From assembly GCA_036924085.1 (NCBI GenBank), contig JAVGWX010000002.1:91201371-91265370 (forward strand): a stretch of DNA of 64,000 bases. Direction: 5' to 3'. Below, piece after piece: positions 33,483 through 44,530 of the stretch. The notes beneath the pieces are model-generated. The model was not told the DNA's origin and did no database searches. It saw nothing but the letters and a program-made list of their open reading frames with translations. Position numbers and translations under genes: made by a program. How positions within the stretch are numbered: position 1 is the stretch's first letter; each line of letters begins with the position of its first letter. This DNA is from Ariolimax columbianus (lineage: Eukaryota > Mollusca > Gastropoda > Stylommatophora > Arionidae).

Positions 33483-34235
33483 TACTAAAATTATTCTAGG
33501 GATTCCACAGAGAATATGTTGCTAAAAAGAAACTGTGTGGCCAGAACAACAGGTCTTGGATTATGTGCTTAGTGAAGAGGCTTATATGGCGCCTGGCAGG
33601 CTGCCGGACTACTTTGCTCTAATTTACGCCTCCATCTCCACAAGTCTCAAAAATAGGCGATTGATATTCCAGGGGCTAACAGATGCTGGGATTGACCTGA
33701 CAAGTTTTATTTAAAATACAATTTTAACGATATGTCCTTCTTTTAAGCCGGATTGGAATGCCTCGTTACAGTCATCAGCTGTCAAATACGTATGATGAGA
33801 GCCAATGGAACTCTGTTTGGGGTGAATTAAGACGCAAGTTCCCAATTTGTTAGTGCGTTTTCGTCATTTATTAATCTATATTAATTAATTTTGTTTCGGA
33901 TATCAACTGCTATATTTTGCTACAGGTTCTGATTGTGTCACCTGCACATCCTTCAACCACAAGCCTCCCTGTTGGTTGAGCCAGATAAAGCTTATCCCGG
34001 CTTCTGTCTGCACCTGTGGGCACGGCTATCGTATATCGCTTGTTCATTTTACGACCTCGCGCGAATACAATTGACGCAAATAAACACGGCTGCTGTGACG
34101 TCCTGAAAATAGATTCGGGAAGGAACTGTTAAAAGGAAGACCCCAAACCAGAAGAGAAACTGCCTTCATAAATGACGTTGATGTGCTGGATTTACTGTAA
34201 TCCGTGTGAAAATCTGTTTATCGGTAATTCTGATT
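33483..34235. other. Mostly unassigned, with an R4 piece
   Basis: TGTTTGGGGTGAATTAAG at about 33815 is the R4 motif. The rest shows no recognised element or frame. Confidence 0.5.
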
Positions 34236-34571
34236 TCAGATTCCACTTCCTGTGCCTCGGCCACTAATTTTAATTAGATGTTCAAATGCGGAGACGGCAG
34301 GGATGAGCAATTGTACCACTAATTTCCTGGGCCTGTTGCCCGCACAGATAGTCTCGTCCCAGCGTATGAGATCTCGCAGTTGTAATGCTTTCAGTTTCTC
34401 CATGTTTTGCTTAGAACCTTTTAAGGTGAAACACGGTTGATCCGTTGTGAATAAGGTGCCATGATAATATATTAGTAAGCATTTATTGAAGGTGATAAAC
34501 ATGCGACTATAGCGTCCTTTGTACTTCGTTTGATTAGCGTCGTGACAGAGTTCTCGTTTTTCAAGATTCAT
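34236..34571 (-). other. Unidentified dispersed segment with a 111-codon frame
   Basis: A reverse frame of 111 codons, product not recognised. Part of it (GAGATCTCGC...TCCATGTTTTGC...TTGATCCGTTGTGAA) resembles 37340-37430 (GAGATCTCGATT...GCCATGTTTTCC...TTCCGCTGTGAA), so it is a repeated segment and might be the coding part of an unrecognised element. No catalytic motif is visible. Confidence 0.35.
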
Positions 34572-35325
34572 GTTCTTAGGTTCTTAGTTCTTAGTCGACC
34601 TGTACTTCTACATGGGCGGATGCCGCTTTGCAGGTTCCAGCTCTATTATGATCTGGATGTAGCCGGAAGTAGGATTTCATGCTTAGCGGGCTAGGCTCGA
34701 GCAGATTATTACTCCGCTGCGTTGGTTGGGACACGTGGCGCGTAGAGTGGTCAAACGATGTGCAAATCCATCTTAATAGACTCAAACACTAGAGAAAAGT
34801 AGACCCACATCCTGTTATGGGCCATCTATGCTGCACAAAACAAACCACCTAACCATGGCCGGTGTTATACCATGTCACACAGTCGCCTCTTACAACACGC
34901 TCTCTGTGGGGCAGTCGCGCTATTCTTGTCCTTATCATACACAAATAGCCCGGCGGACCACTCGGTTGACGTACTGTGTGTGATCAACTACCTTTTTTGT
35001 CACGCTCTATGTGATCTGGCTTATTGCAGGGGGAACGAAAGGCCGCGAGGAAGGGACCTGGCCATCTCTCATTCATCTTAATTCACCGCAGAGTTCCCTG
35101 GGTTTCCATCTGTAGCGGGACATTTCATTTCGGGTTAAGGGGAGAACAAATCGATATAATTTTATTTTAAATAAACAAGTCAAGACCTAGATAAATGTAG
35201 ATGTGTAGAAAAGTTTGTTACATTCATTTTCGCGACCGACCTTCTGGAAGAATGTGGGACCAAACAAGGTGCAGAAAGACATTTCCTGGCAATCAGGTTG
35301 AAAGGCAAAACAAGCAGGTACCAAA
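34572..35325. other. Mostly unassigned
   Basis: Near 35015-35070 a CTGGCTTATTGCAGGGGGAA ... GGAAGGGACCTGGCCATC stretch resembles the tSINE-B body. Otherwise nothing recognised. Confidence 0.4.
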
Positions 35326-35585
35326 GGCAAAGGCCGCCGTCCATCGTAGACGATGATGGCACAATTTATTTTGCAAGCGCTATTTTTAGCAATGATTAAC
35401 TGCGCTACTTTTAATCAGCACTCTCTCTCTCGTCTCGAGTCGCCCGACCCCAGTGCCAAGTCAAGGACAAGACGACTAAAGGGCGACTACGAGATGCAGG
35501 GGACTCCTCATCAAGCACCCATGAAAAAGACCCACACTACCTGATCATGAGGCCGACGGCTTAACCACTTCGCCACGGAATCCCC
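35326..35585 (-). mobile_element. tSINE-D
   Basis: A reverse copy with A-box GTGGCGAAGTGGTTAAGC and family body. The B-box region is altered (GTAGTGTGGG). It extends about 40 bp further 3' than the 32976 copy (TGCAAGCGCTATTTTTAGCA). Confidence 0.85.
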
Positions 35586-35784
35586 AATTGGACAACCAAA
35601 CACCACCAATTCAATTATTGAGGTGGCCTGAATAGAATAATGTCGGCAAGAATGGTGCTGAAAACGTCCAAACCACTTTCTTTTATGCGTCTACGCCACG
35701 TGAACTCGCCTATGTACGAATCAAGCATATGCCTGCGTGTGCCATTACGGCGCTTGGTTGATGATTAAATATATATTTTTTTTC

Positions 35785-36120
35785 AATGCTGTTACAGACG
35801 CGATGTTTGACACCCCCATAGTTAAAAAGTGGATTATTCTGTGACGTCACTACTCCTCTTCTTCTTCTTCTTCTGCGTTCGTTCTCAATCTCCCGCTACC
35901 AAGCTCTGAACAGGGATTTCCAAGTAGCAGGATGTAGTTCGGAGAACGGAATGCGATGTGTCGCTAGTTTACAACTTGACTGCGATATTTGCACCTTTCG
36001 GTTCGACACATCCGTCTTCGGCAGAGCAACTACCGATAAATCCGGTACTAAAAATACATGTTCTGTACTAAAAATATGTATTTTTATTGTTTGGGGTGAA
36101 TTAAGACGAAAGTACCGCCA
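35785..36120 (+). repeat. R4 copy carrying an R1 insertion
   Basis: The left part is CAGACGCGATGTTTGACACC to TGTGACGTCACTAC; the right part is GTACTAAAAATACATG to TTGTTTGGGGTGAATTAAGA. The order matches the uninterrupted copy at 60-235. An R1 lies between. Confidence 0.75.
35854..36030 (-). mobile_element. R1 short-subfamily copy
   Basis: A CTT tail, then GCGTTCGTTCTCAATCTCCC to TTCGACACATCCGTCTTCGG. It shares the CGCTAGTTTACAACTTGACT variant and its truncation point with 54054-54205. CACTAC just left and CAACTAC just right of the insertion suggest a 5-bp or slightly longer target duplication. Confidence 0.8.
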
Positions 36121-36269
36121 TCTCTCTAGCTGAGGTGAATTACAATAACGTTCCTAACACTTCACCCCCCACAGCAGTGTCTGTTATGTGAGAAGCGTTA
36201 CCTGAACTTATTTGCCTCTTTCTTGAGGCATCTCAAAGATCCCACTAACAACTGCAGCTTAAAACATGA

Positions 36270-37240
36270 GAATATGAAGAAGAAGAAGAAGTTAGAAGAA
36301 CAAGATGGTTAAGAGTAAGAAGAAGATAAAGATTGGTAATAAGAAGAACCAGAAATAAGAAGTAGTAGAAGAAGAAAAAAAAGAATAGGAAGAAAAGGAT
36401 GAAAAATAAGTAGTAGAAGAAAATGCAAAATAATTAGAAGAAAATAATGAAAATAAGAAGTAGAAGAAGAAGATGAAATATAAAAATTAGAAGTAGAAAT
36501 ATCATATGTAGTAGAAGAAGAAAAATCTGAACCGGAAGAAAAGGATGAAAATAAGAATTTAACTGAACGTTTTTATACTGCTTTAGAAGACTCTGCAGCT
36601 GTATACAACCATTTTCTTGAAATGGTGTGCGAGTCCAAATTAATAGACATACACTAGAGCTAAATAGACCTGCAGCTAGTTAGGCGCCATCTATGCTGCG
36701 CTTAACAAACTACCTGTGGGAAGGTACAAATACATTTTGGATTGATTTTTAGCTAGAATTATGAATTTTGTCTGGTCAGCGGCCGATAATCCTACTCATT
36801 TCGATTTCTAGCTGCCAATGGATTTTTAACGTGCTCGGCACTGGATATGGGAGTCCGATCTCGCTACTCAGAGATGAGGGTAATTCTTACCAGAAGATCC
36901 ATGTGAAAATAATTCCGCTCTCAACCGTTATTCAAACCCGCGACCTTAGGCACCCGAGGCGGACAATTAGGTAGAAGAAAATGAAAATACGAATTGGTAC
37001 AAGACGAAAAATAGTATTAAGAAAAATCAGAATTTGGAAGAAAAGGATAAAATTAAGAAGTAGAAGAAGAAGAATAATAAGAATGGGATGAAGAAGAAGA
37101 GAAAGAAAAATTGGAACAAGAAGATGGAAAATAATAATTAGAAAACGAAGAATAAGAAGCATAACGAAAAGAGAAAAAAAATCCAGATGCAGAAGGATAA
37201 AATGAAAAAGAAAAATATCTTAAACATGAAGACGATGATA
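36270..37240. repeat. Degenerate GAA-rich purine tract, interrupted
   Basis: Two blocks (36270-36560 and 36970-37240) of decayed AGAAGAAG/AAATAAGAAG with tSINE-E and some unique DNA between. Similar but weaker purine-rich sequence continues at 37440-37860. Strand composition is strongly skewed. Confidence 0.75.
36715..36968 (-). mobile_element. tSINE-E copy
   Basis: Shares GGGAGTCCGATCTCGCTACT, CAGAGATGAGG, AGAAGATCCATGTG and ATTCAAACCCGCGACC with the other tSINE-E copies. In reverse the B-box GGTTTGAAT is partly kept. The final tRNA-like 5' end (ACCCAGTGG side) is missing. Confidence 0.7.
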
Positions 37241-37440
37241 AAGAAGAGCAGATATAGGTGCGTCAAGACGATGAAGTGGTGCAGGATTCCAGCTAATTCC
37301 GTGGCATGTCAGTCCAGAACAAATTCTCGTTTGTGTGGGAGATCTCGATTTCAAAACGTTTCCAGTTTGCGCCATGTTTTCCAATGAATCTTGCAAGGTG
37401 GGCCACGTTAATTCCGCTGTGAACCAGGGACGCTATTTAT

Positions 37441-38339
37441 CGAGGTAAATCTATAGATTACGAAAAATACAAAGAAAGGGATGCAGTAAACAAGCATGGC
37501 AAACATGTCGAAGATGCCAAGGAAGAACATTAAGGAGAAGACGGCGATGTTGATAGTGATATAAAAAAAAAGGCATGAGTAATGAACATTTAGACGAAGA
37601 CGCAGAAAAAGAATAAACGTCAAAGAAAATGATGAGAAAAACGAATAAAAACATGAATACAGAGAACAACAAGAAAAATCAAAGAAAAGGACGAGGGAGA
37701 AACAATGGACAAGACGGATAAATAGGCGAAGAAGACCAAGATGAAACATACAACAGTAACTACAAAGAAGAAGAAAGAAGAACTGACCTTTTCCTTTACA
37801 AAGTAAAGACAGAACAACTCGAAAGCTGAAAAAGTCATAACACAGGAACTGAGGTGGCAATAGAAATACTGAAAACCCACTGTTTTAACAGTGGAAAACG
37901 AACGAAACGCCATCACTTTCCCTGAAGAACCGCATGCTGTGTCTTACGCGCATTTTCACTATCACCTCCATTGTACCGGTGACTCAATCTCCATTAATTG
38001 TGCGTTTCTCCTGCATATTTTTTGTGCGTTTATCAATTCTTTAAACTTTATTTGAATGTCGTTCGCAACAGTTTCTGACTAGACAACACCAGACCAGTTC
38101 CCAATTCTGCAGTTGGACCCGGTTTAGCATTTGCATTTTAGCGGATTTCATGCGCAGTTTCATTAGTACACCTGGACAGTTGAATTAGAGGCGGCGCTTA
38201 GGATGTCAATGTGAGGTGTACCGTCAGGGTAGTTTTAAGGTAATTTAATGCGTTGATCTCTCTTTCATTTGTATTTTTTCCCTCTCTCGATTTTTCTGTC
38301 CAGCTCTTCTAAAATGTATGTAATCTATTTGTCTCTAAC
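37441..38339. other. A-rich, no gene
   Basis: The first half is purine-rich (AAGAAGAAAGAAG-like), producing Phe/Leu-rich reverse frames (37408-37916) that I attribute to composition. The second half has no assignable feature. Confidence 0.45.
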
Positions 38340-38690
38340 AGTTGTTGTTGTTGTTGTTGTTGTGAATGCCCACAATGAGTAGGTTTGCTCTCTTGTGCGC
38401 CGTGAAAATGACGTTAAGTGGCGGGTTGCAGTAGCTTTCTTCACATCCCGAGAGAGCTGATGAAGTTATACCGGGGTCCTCCAAGTGGTTGTGCTTTGCT
38501 TGGCTTCATCTGCGTGTCGCTGACTACTATGGTGATCACGTCGATCCCCACGTCGTTAGCCAGGCTGACATGAAGAGCAGTCCATTTCCAGGGAGGACTT
38601 CGTGGAAGTCTGGTGAGGGTCTTGAAACGTATATTTTGCCTGGCCCTGACTAACATGTCTGATCAGAACGTTTTACCTAACCAGACGTGT
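38340..38690 (-). mobile_element. R2 copy, near full length
   Basis: (GTT)6, then GAATGCCCACAATGAGTAGG, GCCGTGAAAATGACGTTAAG, TGATCACGTCGATCCCCACG, CCATTTCCAGGGAGGACTTC and one terminal motif CTGACTAACATGTCTGATCA. This is the clearest single-motif R2 in the window and the reference for the expanded copies. Confidence 0.88.
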
Positions 38691-39037
38691 CTTCCTCTGC
38701 ATACCGTAAATGACAGAGTACTTGCTTCTGAAGCCAAATGTTCCTAGTCGCGCTATTCTTACGCACCAGTCAACCCAGATTTGTAAATGATTAAATAATC
38801 CCTTTAGCTGTGAGCTGGCAGATCTTGACAGCCCAATGCCTCCAGGACAAAAGCGCATGTCCTCCCCAATTGTTGTAGTGTTGTGTAGAGTGTGTTGAGT
38901 ATGGTGGGGTGTGGTGGTAGCAGCATGTTACACAGATCGGCCAGCCCTCATTACAAAGTCAGGAGGTACTCGATTGACTGCTCGTGAACACGACATACTC
39001 TGCAGTTTGGTTCACGTAGTAGGTCTATTCTATATAT

Positions 39038-39185
39038 AGATATTATCATCATCATCATGTAGCAGGTCCTTTGCAGAACGACGGTTTCATGGCATCCGAA
39101 CTGTAAGACCCTCGATCTCTGACCAGCTCCCTCGCCTCTGCCATCGTCCACCTCAGAGCCTCTGTATTGCCCCATTTCTATCTTC
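39038..39185 (-). mobile_element. LINE 3' end remnant
   Basis: The reverse reading gives RRWTMAEARELVRDREFY-like residues, then ATGCCATGAAACCGTCG and a CATGATGATGATGATAAT tail. This matches the 3' end of the 9150 LINE type (ACGACGTTCTTCCCAAGGAC ... ATGATGATGA). Confidence 0.6.
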
Positions 39186-39411
39186 TCCTTGGTTTGCCTC
39201 TTTCTCTTTTACCAGACACGATACCCTCACATGCCGATCTATCTAGGCCATTGTGATGTTTGCCTGGGGCCGAAGTATGTTAGTCTCCTAGACGTAATGT
39301 TTTGTTTACTAACCAGTTTTGTTCTAAATCTAGATCATGCTAGATTTCTGTGTGTTTCTTTTTCTATATCCACAGTATTGTTAGCACCTTCATGTAGCTC
39401 AAATATACAAT

Positions 39412-40692
39412 GATGGACTCTCCGAAAGTAATGCCCATTTTATCCCATGAAACCCATAACAGATAAAGAGCACAAAAACACTATTGATATAGCAATGTTT
39501 TGCCTTCAAAAAACAATTTTTCAATAGTCACCACCTTTGGCTATACATATTCTCCAATTATGAACAAGAGCATACATGCCGCGCTTGTAAAAATCTGCAC
39601 AAGCGCGAGGTAACACACTGTTTCGCAGCTGCTATGACGGCGTCGTTGCTAGGGAAATGTTGCCAATGCAGTCCATCTTTCGTATTGCCCGAATAAATGG
39701 AAGTCAGAAGGTGAATCCGTACTATATGGTGGGTGTGGTAGGACAGTTCAGCCAAGACTGACATATGTAACCTGTCTTTAAACTGATTTAGTGCCTGGAG
39801 TTATCGTGATGCAAAAGACATTGTCTTAAAGCCTTCAGCTTCGTAAGTGTTGCAATGTAACGGTCAGAGTTGATGGTTTGTCCAGGTTCCAGGAAATCAA
39901 GGAGGATTACCGCTTGCCTATCCCAAAAGACAGTGCAGATGACTTTACCCGATGATGGCTGTATCTTGAATTTGTTCCACAATTGAGAATTCACATATTG
40001 CCACTCCATGGACTACCGTTTTGACTCAGGATCGAAGTCATATCACCACGTCTTATCACCAGTGACGATACGATCCAGTAAACTGTAACCTTTATCCTCG
40101 CAATGGTTCAAGAGGTCAATGCCTAACTTGTGATGTTCTGATTGTTCCTGTGTGAGCATTCGTGGGACCCACCTGCACAAACTTTGTATATTCCAACGTT
40201 GTGACTATCGTTCCAACGCATTGAAGCCGACAACCGGTTCCCTTTGACAGTCGTAATCCTCAGATATGCGCGGATGAGTTGATCGAGACGTTCTCCATTG
40301 CGGGGTGTGACAGCTATGCATGGCTGTCCGGAACGTGGCTTGTCCTTCATTTCGTTTTCACCACTGCTGGAACGCACAACCCACCGCCTCACTATGCTAG
40401 CATCCACTGTTTGGTCTCCGTAAACGTTCAGCAAGCGTTGGTGAATGAAATTTGTTGCAACTTTTTTTCCGTATGGAGCAATTCAATAACGCACCTCTGT
40501 TCATAATGCACTTCCATGACAAACACCATTTTATCAGACTACTACTTCCCTGCCACCTGACAGACGGAAACAACATGTTAAGGATGTTGGCATGAAGATT
40601 CAAACGTTCGTGCCATTTTCCCAAAGTTCACTTCTGACGTAGTGGAGGATCATACTTAAATAGGAGGCGAGACTTTCGGAGCGGCCCTTGTA
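39412..40692 (-). pseudogene. Mariner-like transposase, nearly full-length dead element
   Basis: An element of about 1.28 kb, the usual mariner size, with matching ends (GGACTCTCCGAAAGTAATGC left; GGCCGCTCCGAAAGTCTCGC right in reverse). Reverse-strand reading in order: N-terminal region from 40624, DNA-binding region with YGDQTVDASIVRRWV and DKPRSGQPC, a second helix-turn-helix near RAYLRITT, then the catalytic region MEWQYVNSQL, KVICTVFWDRQAVILLDFLE, INSDRYIATL and LLHHDNSRH (second Asp). The third Asp region (YSPDL-like) is not clean. The coding sequence is spread over three frames, so it is inactive. Confidence 0.88.
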
Positions 40693-40739
40693 TATTGTCA
40701 CGTCTGTCTAACATACTGTTAGCACATTTGCTGTTCACG

Positions 40740-40925
40740 GCGTTGGTGCGTAATTCAACTCGCGTTAACTGTCCGTTACATTGGACTCAGGTGTATATGG
40801 GTACCTGGCTTATTGTTAAGAAAGAAAAAGACAGCGTTGAAGGGGAATTTCCATCACACCTCACAACCAAACTTCGACCTCGTTCACTGAGGTCTGTAAC
40901 ACTTCATCCCCAACAGCAGTGAGTG
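40740..40925 (+). mobile_element. tSINE-B copy
   Basis: GGACTCAGGTGTATATGGGT, ACCTGGCTTATTGTTAAGAA, AGACAGCGTTGAAGGGG and the 3' part AACACTTCATCCCCAACAGC. The tRNA head is poorly kept. Confidence 0.65.
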
Positions 40926-41084
40926 CAATTGGAATAGCTTTCCTTTATATGTGTAAATAGCGACAGTAACATGCTCATAAAGATCATTTTTTGTCATACG
41001 GCGGATTCAGTCGTTTGAAACTTACAAATGCATTTTGACTACTTAAAAAGTAAACAACGCACTAAATTTCATTTTTAAATGCAT

Positions 41085-41880
41085 TGTGATCACCATCACG
41101 TTCCTTATCGTGGCGTTGGCGATCGTGGACCAACATCAATTTCTATCACGTGTGTCGTTTACCAACTCCATTGTTGATTACGTGCCATTCTTTCAGGGTG
41201 TCCAACATCTTCTCTCTTGACCTTCCTCTGTCTCCCTTTCCTGCTATCTTTCCCGTTGTCACGACGTGCCCCAAGCCACGTCTTCTCATATCATGCCCGA
41301 AAAAGGATGACTGCCTTGTTCTGATCCTTGCAATTAGTTTTCTTTGTGTGTGCCTCCTCGAGTACAGCATCATTAGTTTTCTTTGTGTGTGCCTCCTCGA
41401 GTACAGCATCATTAGTTTTCTTTGTGTGTGCCTCCTCGAGTACAGCATCGTTAGTTTTCTTTGTGTGTGCCTCCTCGAGTACAGCATCATTAGTTTTCTT
41501 TGTGTGTGCCTCCTCGACTACAGCATCATTAGTTTTCTTTGTGTGTGCCTCCTCGAGTACAGCATCATTAGTTTTCTTTGCAGTCCATGGGATCCGCAGC
41601 ATTCTTCTGTAAAATCACATCTCCTGTTGCTTCCAAAGATCTAAGCACTTGCTTGCTGATTGTCCATGATTCACTGCCATATGTCAGTAAGGGTTCTGCG
41701 TAGCATCGAATGACTCTCTTTCTCGGTACCAGCGATAAGGTTTTGTTACATAAGATTCTCTCCATAGTCTGGAAAACCAACTCTGCATTTAAATTTCATA
41801 ATTGCATCTTCTATCTGATGTTATGCATGTGCCCCAGTATTTAAACGTGTTAACATGTCTCAATTCTGCCACCTACGCTT
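41085..41880 (-). pseudogene. LINE C-terminal region with in-frame tandem expansion
   Basis: Reverse reading: FKYWGTCITSDRRCNYEI, FQTMERILCNK, RKRVIRCYAEPLLTYGSESW, then a frameshift to RIPWTAKKTNDAVLEEAHT, where the last 13 codons are repeated about six times, then FFGHDMRRRGLGHVVTTGKI, GDRGRSREKMLDTLKEW. Apart from the repeated block, the order is the normal end of a LINE ORF2. RT catalytic motifs are absent. The frame is broken at least once, near 41600. Confidence 0.85.
41332..41590. repeat. 39-bp array inside LINE coding sequence
   Basis: About 6.5 units of TTAGTTTTCTTTGTGTGTGC + CTCCTCGAGTACAGCATCA, nearly identical (one unit has GACTAC, one CATCGTT). On the LINE strand each unit encodes KKTNDAVLEEAHT, a segment that belongs once in the LINE protein. 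Confidence 0.95.
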
Positions 41881-42771
41881 CGACATAGCATTTTGGAGAG
41901 ACCGGTTTCTTTGTCACTACCATCAAAAATGCATGCTGAAGCTAAATAAGCATAAATAAGCATAATCGAAAGACAAAGTAAATAACATTTTTCCTTTGAA
42001 AAATTTATTTTTCCAAAAGTGGAAAATGAATCTATAGACTGATGGTATTTCTGACTATCTTCACTACCGGGACTGTAAATCAGGTACCCATTCACATACG
42101 GGTAGACTAGAGTGTGCGGCTATCGAAGAACGAAGTATGTACCTTAGTATCGAGAAGCAAGCACGTTTAATCACTTCATTACTGGTCCAAGGGGGAAAAA
42201 AGGCAGCCTGCTCCGTAGTGGGCTTTGTTTCACCTCCCCCCACCCCTAACCATGCAATAAACACTTCAGCCGTACCAATATTTTACCCTTAACTAGATTT
42301 TACCCTTACCTAGATTTGAAGACAACAATCCCCCCTTTTTCCGTGTACTACAAACTTCGACCTTACCAAGATTCGAACCCGCACCCAGACAAAGATCCCA
42401 GCATCAACTCCCGGCTCAACTACTCGTCCCACCTCGCCGACAGGTTTCCGTCGACAAACGGCAGCAGCGGCAAAGTTGAGACACAAATCGCCTTGCACTC
42501 TGACAGCACTCGCCAGCACATTAGGCTTCTTTCCGGTGACGGACGGTCCAATAGTTGGTTACAAGCTGCGGAAAGGTGGTCCTTGATGCGGATTTACCCT
42601 CAGCCGTCGGTTAGCAGTGACAGGCAATTGATGGTATTAGGGTATGAGATAGTTCAGACCAGTTGTTTCCCTGTTTCCACCAACTTGAGACCCATATTGA
42701 CATCTAACAAATGACTCAGATTGTTCAACATTTGGGTGGTGAAGTGTTATGAATACTCTCCATTACTGGAC
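41881..42771. other. Mostly unassigned, possible tRNA-like SINE head
   Basis: At 42345-42440, reverse strand, GGGACGAGTAGTTGAGCC and GCGGGTTCGAATCTTGG are spaced like an A-box and B-box, so a diverged tRNA-derived element is possible. The 132-codon frame (42316-42714) starts in it and has no recognised domain. Confidence 0.4.
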
Positions 42772-43270
42772 CTTCTTCTTCTTCTTCTTCTTCTTCTTCT
42801 TTATCTTGCTCTTGTTCTTCTTGTTCTTGTTCTTGTTTTTTATCTTCTTCTTCCTTTCCTACTTCTTCGTCTTCTTCTTCGTCTTCTTCTTCTTCTTCTT
42901 CCTCTTGTTCTTTGCTTTCTTCTTCTTCTTCTTCTTCGTCTTCTTCTTCTTCTTCTTTTTTTAATCTTCTTCTTCTTCTTCTTCTTCTTCTCCTTCTTAA
43001 TTTAATTTTCTTCTTTTCCTTCATCTTCTTCTTTCTTCCTCTTCGTCTCCTTCTTTCTGTTTTCTTCTTCTTCTAAATCTATTTATTCTTCTTCTCCTTT
43101 TTATCTTCTTGTTCTTTTCCTTCTTCTTTTTCTTCTTCTTATTGCTCTTCTTCTTCTTCTTCTTTTTTTACTTATTCATCTTCTTCTTCTACTCCTTCTT
43201 CTTCTTTTACTTCTTCTGCATGTTCTTCTTCTTCACCTTCATCTACTACTTCTTCGTCTTCTTCTTCTCA
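42772..43270. repeat. (CTT)n tract
   Basis: About 500 bp of interrupted CTT with GTT, TTT and CCT variants, directly left of an R1b copy in the tail position. Frames rich in Leu, Phe, Glu or Arg are artefacts. Confidence 0.92.
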
Positions 43271-43565
43271 GTGAAATGGATGTTGTGACGTTCTGTCGTA
43301 GTTTACAGCGAGGCTGCCATATCTGTGTCTTTTGGCTCGACAAAGCCGGTTTCAGCTGACTTTTAGTTATACTGGCCGTCTTTCCATTGCGATCCCTAAT
43401 TCTCTTAGTCAAACTACACTTGCGCAGCTATATTCTAGGGCCGCCGCTTGGACGCAGAGTAGGATATTGGCCAGCTTTGTTTCACTGGCCCTGATGATTG
43501 CAGTGAGCTATGAGTCGCTGCCCGCTTTCAGCCCATTCACTGGGCTTTATCTTCAGCGCCGTCAT
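43271..43565 (-). mobile_element. R1b copy (reference copy)
   Basis: Diverged relative of R1 in the same order: TTCTGTCGTAGTTTACAGCG, CTCGACAAAGCCGGTTTCAG, TCTCTTAGTCAAACTACACT, TGAGTCGCTGCCCGC. It replaces the R1 segment GATCACCGCGTGGAGGTGTA with GCCGCCGCTTGGACGCAGAG. Confidence 0.7.
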
Positions 43566-43842
43566 GACTGTATGGTGTAAGTCAATGCGATACAAACTGG
43601 AGTGGATGATTTCAGCATTTGAAATGCGGATATATGGATGGCTGGATTGAATCTCGTGGAGAGAATGATAAACACGTATGGAAGTCTTAGAGCAGTTAGG
43701 AGTTACAAGAGAGGAAACGAACAAAGCCAGTCAGACATTTAAATAATTCCCTCCGTAGAGCCGAAATATCGGCCCACAAATTGTGTATAATGCAGTGTAG
43801 CTGATATCGGCTTGAACGAGTGCCATATAAATCTCTTCTTTT

Positions 43843-44275
43843 TAACGTCTCACTTTCTTCCGGGTTGTAGCCCACTGTCGTCTCACTTTCTACTGGGTTG
43901 TAGCACAGTGTCGTCTTACTTTCTACCGGGTTGTAGCCCAGTGTTGTCTCACTTTCTACGGGGTTGTAGCCTAGTGTTGTCTCACTTTCTACCGGGTTGT
44001 ATCCCAGTGTTGTCTCACTTTCTACCGGGTTCTAGCCCAGTGTCGTCTCACTTTCTACCGGGTTGTAGCCCAGTGTTGTCTCACTTTCTACCGAGTTGTA
44101 GCCCAGTGTTGTCTCACTTTCTACCGGGTTGTAGCCCAGTGTTGTCTCACTTTCTACCCGATTGTAGCCCAGTGTCGTCTCACTTTCTACCGGATTGTAT
44201 CCCAGTGTTGTCTCACTTTCTACCGGGTTCTAGTCCAGTGTTGTCTCACTTTCTACCGGGTTATAACCCAGTGTC
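43843..44275. repeat. 33-bp array at LINE 3' side
   Basis: About 13 units of GTTGTCTCACTTTCTACCGG + GTTGTAGCCCAGT with few substitutions. It begins right after the LINE C-terminal residues in the reverse direction. The 167-codon forward frame (SHFLPGCSPVL repeated) is a by-product of the 33-bp period. Confidence 0.93.
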
Positions 44276-44416
44276 GTGGTATGGATTTGTCTTTCTAATC
44301 TCGTGGCCTGAGTAAAAATGTTCCCCATATTACGGTGTGTCTCGTTTGCCCTACCTATACACCTTTTCCTCGGTCTACCTCTCGCTCTTCTTCCTGATGT
44401 TTTCATGTAGAAGGTT

Positions 44417-44530
44417 GCATGAACAATGTGGTCTGGTTGGCATGAACAATGTGGTCTGGTTGGCATGAACAATGTGGTCTGGTTGGCATGAACAATGTGG
44501 TCTGGTTGGCATCAACAATGTGGTCTGGTT
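44417..44530. repeat. 23-bp array inside LINE coding sequence
   Basis: Five units of CATGAACAATGTGGTCTGGT + TGG. On the LINE strand the unit covers QPDHIVHA. The 23-bp period shifts the frame at each unit. Confidence 0.92.

Noticed and set aside
37408..37916. Phe/Leu-rich reverse frames resembling membrane proteins
   Set aside because: The forward strand is decayed GAA/AAAG-rich DNA, so the hydrophobic composition follows from base skew.
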